Shown here in pieces: positions 1 through 5,124 of a DNA stretch of 5,457 nt. Position 1 is the first letter of the stretch. Each line of letters starts with the position of its first letter. Origin of the DNA: Acidobacteriota bacterium (lineage in GTDB: Bacteria > Acidobacteriota > Terriglobia > Terriglobales > Acidobacteriaceae); contig QIAW01000639.1 of assembly GCA_003225655.1 (NCBI GenBank), positions 1-5,457 of the forward strand, written 5' to 3'. A program made the translations under genes and the position numbers. Under the pieces are notes generated by a model that was given only the letters and a program-made list of their open reading frames with translations, was not told where the DNA came from and did no database searches.

Positions 1-619
1 CGCGGTAGGCAAAAAAATCTTCATCAAAGAATTCGCCTTCAATACTCACATCCTGCACCATTGCCCGGCGATAGAGAACCGCCGCGCCGCTCGCGCCAAA
101 AACATATTCTGCATGCTCATATTGGCCTTGGTCGGTTTCTTCACCGCCGCGATCCAGGTGGCGGAGGTTTGGAGTGAAATACATGCCGGCGCAATCGATC
201 ATCGAGGTAAATTCCGGCTGCTCTCCCGGCGTCCAGCGCAGCAGCTTGCCGCAGACTGCACCGATTTTGCCATCGACTGCGGCAGCAGAAACCAGTTGCC
301 GGATAAAACCGGGACGCAAAACCACATCCGGGTTCAGACACAGCAGCCACTCGCCCTGCGCCTGACGGATGGCCTGGTTTTGCCCGGCGGCAAAGCCTTT
401 ATTTTCCGCATTCAGCTTGACGCTCCACGGGAGGCGCGCAGGCGGCGTGAACTGCTTGAGTACGTCTCCGGTTGTGTCAGTGGAGGCATTATCAATAATT
501 ATGACTTCCAGAGCGGGATAATCCTGCTGCGCTATCGATTCCAGGCAGCGCAGAAGATGCTCTGCAGAATTGTAGGTGACTATCAGGACAGAAACTTGAG
601 CGGGTGCAGCCTCTACCAT
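1..619 (-). CDS. Family 2 glycosyltransferase (rhamnosyltransferase-like), N-terminal part, runs off left edge
   Basis: Translating the minus strand from ATG 619-617 gives 206 residues with no stop before the window edge. Seen: an opening beta strand VSVLIVTYNS (residues 9-18), DNASTD (43-48), NKGFAAGQNQA (73-83), an acidic NPDV in the DXD position (96-99), and a late FDEDFFAYR (198-206). These are, in order, the GT-A fold landmarks of GT2 enzymes of the WbbL/rhamnosyltransferase type. The family would normally continue with an acidic pair (the catalytic-base region) just past the edge. It probably transfers a sugar from a nucleotide donor to a lipid-linked glycan on the cytoplasmic face of the membrane; the donor (perhaps dTDP-rhamnose, given the neighbours) is inference. 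The start overlaps the end of the upstream sugar-phosphate transferase by 7 nt (ATGGTAG) and has only a G-rich stretch before it, so translational coupling is likely. Family call is firm; substrate is unknown. Confidence 0.93.
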   Translation of the reverse strand, partial: MVEAAPAQVSVLIVTYNSAEHLLRCLESIAQQDYPALEVIIIDNASTDTTGDVLKQFTPPARLPWSVKLNAENKGFAAGQNQAIRQAQGEWLLCLNPDVVLRPGFIRQLVSAAAVDGKIGAVCGKLLRWTPGEQPEFTSMIDCAGMYFTPNLRHLDRGGEETDQGQYEHAEYVFGASGAAVLYRRAMVQDVSIEGEFFDEDFFAYR

Positions 620-2046
620 GCGCCCCGGCCGAACAGGACATGCGGAATGGTCTTGAGGAAAATTTGCGCGTCAAGCCACAACGACCAGCGGTCGATATAG
701 GAGAGATCAAGTTGCATCCAGCGGTCGAAATTGAGCTGGCTGCGGCCTTCGAGCGCCCACAAACAAGTCAGTCCCGGACGCATGCGCAATCGCCGGCGCT
801 GCCATGACTCGTATTTTTCCACTTCTTCCGGTATGGGTGGCCGCGGGCCTACGAATGACATGTCTCCGCGAAGGATGTTCCAAAGCTGCGGCAGCTCGTC
901 GAGACTGGTGCGGCGCAGCCAGCGGCCAATGGGTGTGACCCGGGGATCGGCGGCTATCTTGAACACCGGGCCATCGGCCTCGTTGAGGTGCTCCACGCCG
1001 GCGCGCAACTGCTCGGCATTCTGCACCATGGAACGAAACTTCAACACGGTGAAGCGCCGGCCACCCAGTCCGCAGCGGGTCTGGCGATAGAGGACCGGGC
1101 CCGGCGAGGTAAGCCGCACCAGCAACGCGATCACCAGCAGAAGCGGCGCCAGCAGAAACAACAGCAAAGCAGCCAACGCTGTATCCGCAAAACGCTTGGC
1201 CAGAAGCTGCAGCTCATCCTGCGGGCCGGTGGAAAAAGTAAGCAGTGGAAACTCGTTGAAATGCTCCAGATGCACGCTGGAGCTGGTGGCCTTGAGGAAA
1301 TTCAGATGCACGCGGGTGCGGATGCCCTCACGCTCGCAGTGCAAGACCAGGGGCTCAATGCAATCCAAATCCTGCTTGTCGACGGCGATCAGCACTTCAT
1401 CGACCACGTGGTCGTGGATAAACTCCGCGACTTGGCCAAAAGGAATAGTGGTGTAAGAGCTGTGCAGGTCTTGGATCGGGGCCGGAGGCCGCTCGGTAAG
1501 ATAGGCAAAGCCTATAAGACGTAGCCCCAGCGGTTCAGCATGCTCCACCAGCCGCGCCAGCTCGTGGGCATATTCACCTGTACCAACGACAAGAATGTGA
1601 TGATAGCGGCCAAAGATTCGTCGCAGGGAGCCCTTGGTGAAAAACAGAATGAGACGGCCGCTGATTAGAAGCAGCAGGTTCACCGCACCGAAGGTGACGG
1701 CCAGACTGCGGCTGACATCGGCGCGGAACAGATACAATCCGGCGTGGACCAGCACCATGCCGGTGACGACCAGCTTGGTTTCGTCACCGATAATCTGCGC
1801 TGGATTGCGCAGCTCGACGCGACGATAGATTCCGTAGAGAAAGCCGACGACCGTCCAAGTAACCAGCACTCCGAACAAGAAAGGCAGATAAACGTGCAGC
1901 GGATAAATAGCCAGAAAATGAGAGTCAAAGATTCTGGGAAGAACATACACCCGCAGCAGGTAGGCGATGGGCAGGGCCAGGGCCGTCAGCACCAAGTCAT
2001 GGGCAAGGCAGCCCAACCCTAACAATTTTGAGCGACGTTCTAACAA
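613..2046 (-). CDS. Undecaprenyl-phosphate sugar-phosphate transferase (polyprenyl glycosylphosphotransferase)
   Basis: A 477-residue membrane enzyme of the WbaP/WcaJ/CpsE type, close to full family length. It would move a sugar-1-phosphate from a nucleotide sugar to undecaprenyl phosphate, the priming step of O-antigen, capsule or exopolysaccharide synthesis. Seen: four N-terminal hydrophobic segments (about 15-36, 48-73, 90-109, 113-135); a Rossmann-like region starting VVGTGEYA (153-160), as in CoA_binding_3 domains; a hydrophobic membrane hairpin (about 286-312) after KRFAD; then the catalytic domain with KFRSM (336-340), the Asp-Glu pair in SLDELPQLWN (D383/E384), GPRP (400-403) and RPGLTCLW (423-430). 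WALEGR replaces the more usual WQxxGR. No in-frame ATG lies between the upstream in-frame TGA and residue 97, so a TTG start at 2046 is chosen; it has a weak AGG at 2055-2053. A second TTG at 2025 is the alternative. The sugar (glucose, galactose or other) cannot be read from sequence. Confidence 0.94.
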   Translation of the reverse strand: MLERRSKLLGLGCLAHDLVLTALALPIAYLLRVYVLPRIFDSHFLAIYPLHVYLPFLFGVLVTWTVVGFLYGIYRRVELRNPAQIIGDETKLVVTGMVLVHAGLYLFRADVSRSLAVTFGAVNLLLLISGRLILFFTKGSLRRIFGRYHHILVVGTGEYAHELARLVEHAEPLGLRLIGFAYLTERPPAPIQDLHSSYTTIPFGQVAEFIHDHVVDEVLIAVDKQDLDCIEPLVLHCEREGIRTRVHLNFLKATSSSVHLEHFNEFPLLTFSTGPQDELQLLAKRFADTALAALLLFLLAPLLLVIALLVRLTSPGPVLYRQTRCGLGGRRFTVLKFRSMVQNAEQLRAGVEHLNEADGPVFKIAADPRVTPIGRWLRRTSLDELPQLWNILRGDMSFVGPRPPIPEEVEKYESWQRRRLRMRPGLTCLWALEGRSQLNFDRWMQLDLSYIDRWSLWLDAQIFLKTIPHVLFGRGAW

Positions 2047-2147
2047 TTTCTGCCTGTGTTCCGAGTCTCAGATATTCCAGAATTAGTTGTGGACAAAATG
2101 TAATAGCGCTCAAACTCTAGATGAGTTCAAGGGCTAAAAAGCTTTCC

Positions 2148-2169
2148 AATTGTAAAGCAATTGTAAAGC
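2148..2169. repeat. Perfect 11-bp tandem repeat (two copies)
   Basis: AATTGTAAAGC occurs twice back to back, at 2148-2158 and 2159-2169. The period is about one helical turn, so both copies face the same side of the DNA. They contain the candidate -35 elements for rfbD and lie just downstream of the opposing minus-strand -10. This could be a binding site for a regulator or the result of simple slippage duplication. Confidence 0.8.
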
Positions 2170-2189
2170 CCTATACATGCCTATATATC
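2161..2189 (+). promoter_or_regulatory. Candidate sigma70-type promoter for rfbD
   Basis: TTGTAA (2161-2166), 17 nt, TATATC (2184-2189). An alternative staggered one repeat unit upstream is TTGTAA (2150-2155), 16 nt, TATACA (2172-2177). Both -35 elements lie inside the 11-bp tandem repeat. Predicted start is about 2184-2196, giving an untranslated leader of about 110-120 nt up to the leader ORF at 2303. Tentative. Confidence 0.35.
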
Positions 2190-2210
2190 TCAAACAGCTT
2201 GTACTGTGAA
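2182..2210 (-). promoter_or_regulatory. Candidate sigma70-type promoter for the sugar-phosphate transferase
   Basis: Read on the minus strand: TTCACA (2210-2205, five of six matches to the -35 consensus), exactly 17 nt, then TATATA (2187-2182). Predicted transcription would begin near 2175, leaving an untranslated leader of about 130 nt before the TTG start. This is a pattern match by eye in AT-rich DNA, so it is tentative. Confidence 0.4.
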
Positions 2211-2218
2211 AGCCCATT

Positions 2219-2236
2219 AGCAAACAAGAATTTGCT
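2219..2236. repeat. 6-bp inverted repeat, operator-like
   Basis: AGCAAA (2219-2224) and TTTGCT (2231-2236) form a perfect dyad around a 6-nt centre. The symmetry extends outward as TTAG/CTAA if a 2-nt offset is allowed. It lies just upstream of the minus-strand candidate -35 and inside the probable rfbD leader. There is no T-run, so it does not look like a terminator. Confidence 0.4.
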
Positions 2237-2302
2237 CTAACATTATGAAAACACGTAGATTTTAACAGAATGGCACACCACTGGAGTTATCTTGAGGCGC
2301 TC

Positions 2303-2323
2303 ATGATATCTTGCCTAGCATGA
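2303..2323 (+). CDS. Six-codon leader ORF overlapping the rfbD start
   Basis: ATG 2303 begins a reading frame for the hexapeptide MISCLA, ending at TGA 2321-2323. This stop overlaps the rfbD ATG (2320-2322) as ATGA. The only purine-rich ribosome-binding sequence nearby, GAGG at 2294-2297, is 5 nt from this ATG but 22 nt from the rfbD ATG. The arrangement fits a leader peptide whose translation delivers ribosomes to rfbD by stop-start coupling. It may instead be chance, with rfbD starting at TTG 2311, 13 nt from the GAGG. Confidence 0.35.
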   Translation: MISCLA

Positions 2324-3204
2324 CGATTTTGCTCATCGGGGCCAATGGTCAGCTTGCCCGAGACTTGCAGATTGAGTTTGCAGCCGCCGGCAAGAAGCAT
2401 GAACTTGTTCCTGTGACTCACGAACAAATCGACATTTGCGACAGGCGTGGAGTCGATGATCTGGTTTCAAGCACACGCCCAAAGTGCATTATCAACACCG
2501 CCGCATTTCATCAGGTCGATCTTTGCGAAGAAGAGCCGCAAACCACCTTTGCCGTCAACGAGGGCGGGGTCACAAACCTGGCGCAGGCTGCTCACCGACA
2601 CAACGCCTTGCTGGTTCAGTTGAGCACAGATTATGTGTTTGACGGAGTCAAAAGGTCTGCCGATGTAGAGAGCGACGAGGCCAAGCCGCTTTCGGTTTAT
2701 GGGAAATCGCGCCTTGCCGGCGAACACGCCGTAGAGCAGCACTGCACTCGCCATATCATCATTCGCACCTGCGGGCTTTACGGACTGGCCGGCAGCCAGA
2801 ACAAGACGGGAAATTTCGTGGAAACCATGCTGAAGCTGGCCGCAGCCAAAAGGACGCCGCGCGTAGTCAATGACCAGGTCTGCACACCGACCAGCACGCG
2901 CGACTTGGCTCGGCATATGGTGCAGTTGGCGCCATCTGGCGCACAGGGCCTGTTTCACATGACCAGCACGGGAGAGTGTTCATGGTTCGATTTTGCCCGC
3001 GAATGTTTCCGGCTGGCGGGTGTGCACGCCCCGGTAAATCCGGTCAGCAGCGAGCAATATGCGGCGAAGGCAAAGCGTCCGGCCTATTCCGTGCTCGACA
3101 ATCTGGCCTATCGCAGCGCCGGCTTCAGCGATTTTCGTCCCTGGCAAGAAGCATTGGCAGAGTATATACACGCGCGCAAGAAGACAGGATTGCAGTCGAG
3201 TTAG
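2320..3204 (+). CDS. rfbD: dTDP-4-dehydrorhamnose reductase
   Basis: A 294-residue SDR-fold protein, normal length for RmlD/RfbD. It would reduce dTDP-4-dehydro-L-rhamnose with NAD(P)H in the cytoplasm, the last step to dTDP-L-rhamnose. Seen: nucleotide-binding GANGQLARDL (7-16), NTAAFHQVDLCEEEP (59-73), the family signature STDYVFDG (102-109, catalytic Thr103), VYGKSRLAGE (126-135, catalytic Tyr127) and the C-terminal RPAYSVLDN (253-261), which resembles the RmlD substrate-binding signature. The YxxxK lysine position holds Arg131, with a Lys at 129 instead. ATG 2320 is chosen because it places MTILLIGANG in family register; the in-frame TTG at 2311 would add MPS. It is the only plus-strand gene here, so it is transcribed apart from rfbA-rfbB, and its stop overlaps the rfbB stop. 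Other SDR sugar reductases are possible, but the signatures favour RmlD. Confidence 0.93.
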   Translation: MTILLIGANGQLARDLQIEFAAAGKKHELVPVTHEQIDICDRRGVDDLVSSTRPKCIINTAAFHQVDLCEEEPQTTFAVNEGGVTNLAQAAHRHNALLVQLSTDYVFDGVKRSADVESDEAKPLSVYGKSRLAGEHAVEQHCTRHIIIRTCGLYGLAGSQNKTGNFVETMLKLAAAKRTPRVVNDQVCTPTSTRDLARHMVQLAPSGAQGLFHMTSTGECSWFDFARECFRLAGVHAPVNPVSSEQYAAKAKRPAYSVLDNLAYRSAGFSDFRPWQEALAEYIHARKKTGLQSS

Positions 3205-4241
3205 GACTTGGTTCCGGCTTTGGTAAAAGTCTCTTCGCGACGTGTGTAATGGCGCTCGTAGTAGTTGCGATATTCTCCGGAGCGCGCCCGCTGCAGCCAT
3301 AGCTGGTTCTTGCGATACCAATCCACGGTCCTGCCGATACCTTCCTCAAATATGACTTCAGGCTTCCAGCCCAGTTCGCGGCGCAGCTTGGAGCTATCGA
3401 GAGAATACCGCCGGTCGTGGCCGGGACGATCAGTCACGAACTGGATGAGCGACTCCGGCTTGCCCAGCATTTTCAGAATGGTCTTGATCACCACCAGGTT
3501 GGCGGTTGGCGTCCCAGAAGAGACGTTATAGACTTCACCCGGCTTGCCAGTCTTGAGCACACACGCTATCGCCCGGCAATAGTCTTCCACGTAGAGCCAG
3601 TCCCTTTCCTGCATGCCGTCACCATACACAGGAAGCGGTTTTCCCTCCAGAGCATTGGCGATCATGAGGGGAATCAATTTCTCGGGAAACTGATATGGGC
3701 CGTAATTGTTGGTGCAGCGCAGGGTAATCGCGGCCACGCCATAGGTATGAGCGTAGGCGTTCACCAGATGATCGGCCGCAGCTTTGCTGGCCGAATACGG
3801 GCTGCGAGGATCGAGGATTTGGTCCTCCGTGAAGCTGTCGTTCGCGCCGGCGCTGCCATAAACTTCATCGGTGCTAATCTGGATGAACAATTTTATCCGG
3901 AATTTGCGCACTGCCTCCAACACAGTCAAGGTCCCCATCACGTTGGAGTGCAGGAACGGAGCCGCATTTTCGATGCTGCGGTCAACATGGGTTTCAGCGG
4001 CAAAATTCACAATGGCGTCCAGGCCTTGGGCCATCACTTCAGCCACGCTCGTGGCATCGGTAATGTCGCCGCGGACAAACTGATAACGCGAGTTTTCAGC
4101 TAGATCGGCCAGATTTTCCAGATTACCTGAATAGGTCAGCTTGTCGAAGTTGACGATCTCCACATCATTGCACTCCAGCAGCATGTGCCGGATGAAGTTG
4201 GAACCTATAAATCCCGCGCCCCCGGTGACTAATATCTTCAT
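3201..4241 (-). CDS. rfbB: dTDP-glucose 4,6-dehydratase
   Basis: 346 residues, full family length. It converts dTDP-glucose to dTDP-4-dehydro-6-deoxyglucose using tightly bound NAD+, the second step of dTDP-rhamnose synthesis, in the cytoplasm. Seen: Rossmann motif GGAGFIGSN (7-15), DKLTYSGN (33-40), RGDITD (57-62), AAETHVDRSI (81-90), the catalytic STDEVYG (123-129; Thr124, Asp125, Glu126), YSASK (149-153; Tyr149, Lys153), TNNYGPYQFPEKLIPLMI (177-194) and YGDGMQERDWLYVEDY (206-221). All key residues are present. The ATG at 4241 lies only 6 nt after the ancestral rfbA stop, which indicates an rfbA-rfbB operon. No clear ribosome-binding site precedes it, so translation was probably coupled to rfbA. 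Its TAA overlaps the TAG of convergent rfbD. Very secure. Confidence 0.97.
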   Translation of the reverse strand: MKILVTGGAGFIGSNFIRHMLLECNDVEIVNFDKLTYSGNLENLADLAENSRYQFVRGDITDATSVAEVMAQGLDAIVNFAAETHVDRSIENAAPFLHSNVMGTLTVLEAVRKFRIKLFIQISTDEVYGSAGANDSFTEDQILDPRSPYSASKAAADHLVNAYAHTYGVAAITLRCTNNYGPYQFPEKLIPLMIANALEGKPLPVYGDGMQERDWLYVEDYCRAIACVLKTGKPGEVYNVSSGTPTANLVVIKTILKMLGKPESLIQFVTDRPGHDRRYSLDSSKLRRELGWKPEVIFEEGIGRTVDWYRKNQLWLQRARSGEYRNYYERHYTRREETFTKAGTKS

Positions 4242-4247
4242 GTTTTT

Positions 4248-4382
4248 CTATTTGCCCGCCACGGCCAGAGGTATGGCCAACTTGTTCGCTCCAGTTTCAG
4301 CCACCAGGTTGGTGGCATGACGCAGCGACTCGAAGGTGCCGGCATCAGTCCACCAGCCCTGCAGAATACTGTGGGTGAGCGT
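4248..4382 (-). pseudogene. rfbA: Out-of-frame C-terminal fragment of rfbA
   Basis: Reading one base downstream of the main rfbA frame gives 44 codons and a TAG at 4250-4248. They start TLTHSILQGWWTDAGTFESL and end VAETGANKLAIPLAVAGK. In RmlA proteins the WxDAGTxxSL block carries an Asp that binds the catalytic metal, and an (N/T)LT-type strand comes just before it, so this is plainly the missing end of rfbA. The fragment begins within about 10 nt of the last family-like residue in the main frame (Phe180, codon 4392-4390). It has no start codon or ribosome-binding site of its own and is probably not translated. It ends 6 nt before the rfbB ATG, as expected for the original operon. Confidence 0.88.
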
Positions 4383-4929
4383 TCTTCTGGAAGACCGAGT
4401 TGTCGTACAGATAAATGCCGGTTACGGCATAGTTGGACTTGGGTTGCTTGGGCTTTTCTTCAATGCGAACAATGCTCCCGTTAACAATCTCTGGACAGCC
4501 AAAGCGCTCGGGATCGTGCACTTCTTTCAAAATGATGTGGGCGCCGCTCTTCTGCCGGTGGAAGTGTTCGGCGCTCTCACGGAAATTGTTTTCAATGATG
4601 TTGTCGCCCAGAATCACGCAGATAGCGTCTTCCTCGGCAAAATTTTCCGCGTTGCGGAGCGCATCTGCAATGCCACCCTCGCCTTCTTGGTAAGCATAGT
4701 TTAGCCGCTTCAGTCCGAAGTCTTTGCCATTAGCCAGCAGGCGCAGAAAATCGCCAGCATTGTGCCCACCGGTCACGACTAGGATCTCTGTAATCCCTAC
4801 GTTCACCAGCGCCTGGATGGGATAAAAGACCATCGGCAGGTTGTGCACCGGTAATAAATGTTTGTTGGTCACCCGCGTCAGAGGCAGAAGCCGTGTGCCT
4901 AATCCGCCTGCAAGAACTACACCTTTCAT
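4345..4929 (-). CDS. rfbA: Glucose-1-phosphate thymidylyltransferase, truncated by deletion and frameshift
   Basis: The open frame encodes 194 residues of RmlA/RfbA, which joins dTTP and glucose-1-phosphate to make dTDP-glucose, the first committed step to dTDP-rhamnose. Seen: LAGGLGTRLLPLT (6-18), TNKHLLPV (21-28), the metal-binding GDNI (108-111, Asp109), RIEEKP (155-160) and SNYAVTGIYLYDN (165-177). The ATG has a good AAGGGG 5 nt upstream. After Phe180 the frame leaves the family and stops at TGA 4347-4345, while the conserved C-terminus (WTDAGTFESL) continues in the next frame. About 25 codons that normally hold a GELEITDVN-type motif are missing at the junction. The product would lack the second metal-binding Asp, so it is probably inactive unless the sequence is wrong here. 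The intact form would be the short RmlA type of about 245 residues. The family call is very secure; whether the gene is truly dead is not. Confidence 0.9.
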   Translation of the reverse strand: MKGVVLAGGLGTRLLPLTRVTNKHLLPVHNLPMVFYPIQALVNVGITEILVVTGGHNAGDFLRLLANGKDFGLKRLNYAYQEGEGGIADALRNAENFAEEDAICVILGDNIIENNFRESAEHFHRQKSGAHIILKEVHDPERFGCPEIVNGSIVRIEEKPKQPKSNYAVTGIYLYDNSVFQKNAHPQYSAGLVD

Positions 4930-5025
4930 CGATTCCCCTTTGTGCCTGTTTTCCGCTGCGTACGAGAGCTTGCCATCAACCCTAGGCGCACAACAACCGC
5001 ACGCCTGACCCAGTTCACAATTATT

Positions 5026-5037
5026 TTTGGTTCCAAA
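5026..5037. repeat. Short inverted repeat at the predicted rfbA transcription start
   Basis: TTTGG (5026-5030) and CCAAA (5033-5037) are perfect 5-bp arms around TT. They sit over the predicted start of rfbA transcription, where an operator could act. The dyad is too short, and lacks the T-run, to be a terminator. It may be chance. Confidence 0.3.
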
Positions 5038-5042
5038 CGCGT

Positions 5043-5071
5043 ATCATAACATTTTGGTAAATAGGGGTCAT
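5043..5071 (-). promoter_or_regulatory. Candidate promoter for rfbA-rfbB
   Basis: Read on the minus strand: ATGACC (5071-5066, four of six matches to the -35 consensus), 17 nt, then TATGAT (5048-5043, five of six to the -10). Predicted transcription starts near 5036, about 107 nt before the rfbA ATG. A GGGTCATTACCC dyad overlaps the -35, and TTTGG/CCAAA arms lie over the start site. The -10 is good and the spacing ideal, but this is a match by eye. Confidence 0.45.
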
Positions 5072-5124
5072 TACCCTCAACTTGCCCATCTCTGAAACTG
5101 GCATTCAGGAAACGAAGGCTGTTC

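Larger units (their letters stand above)
2047..2319. promoter_or_regulatory. AT-rich divergent intergenic region
   Basis: This 273-bp spacer separates the minus-strand sugar-phosphate transferase from the plus-strand rfbD and is clearly richer in A and T than the genes around it. I find no gene in it apart from a six-codon leader ORF next to rfbD. It holds an 11-bp tandem repeat, promoter-like hexamers facing both ways around one TATATA, and a 6-bp inverted repeat. It most likely drives both neighbouring transcripts. Confidence 0.75.
4930..5124. other. Intergenic spacer between glycosyltransferase and rfbA
   Basis: 195 bp with no convincing gene. A 76-residue frame crosses it but overlaps the glycosyltransferase end, starts at a weak GTG and resembles nothing I know. 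The spacer holds the rfbA promoter candidate and two short dyads. I see no strong terminator for the upstream glycosyltransferase gene, so readthrough into rfbA is possible. Confidence 0.6.

Noticed and set aside
113..700. Plus-strand open frame of 195 residues at the left end
   Set aside because: It is antisense to the GT2 glycosyltransferase, whose motifs are clear on the minus strand.
988..1524. Plus-strand open frame of 178 residues inside the sugar-phosphate transferase
   Set aside because: It is antisense to a secure gene; its Gln/Lys-rich stretch mirrors the Leu-rich membrane helix on the other strand.
2131..2171. GGGCT ... AGCCC as a terminator hairpin in the spacer
   Set aside because: Only five base pairs match around a 31-nt loop, and the arms stop pairing at once; the tandem repeat explains the sequence better.
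2271..2286. TGGCAC as a possible sigma54 -24 element
   Set aside because: The -12 position reads TGGA rather than TTGC, so the essential GC is absent.
2467..2958. Minus-strand open frame of 163 residues inside rfbD
   Set aside because: It is antisense to rfbD with no family resemblance.
3417..4103. Plus-strand open frame of 228 residues inside rfbB
   Set aside because: It lies wholly antisense to a very well conserved rfbB, has no recognisable motif, and its odd composition follows from the codons of the opposite strand.
5065..5076. GGGT/ACCC hairpin as a terminator for the right-hand glycosyltransferase
   Set aside because: The stem is too short, there is no following T-run, and it overlaps a good -35/-10 pair.
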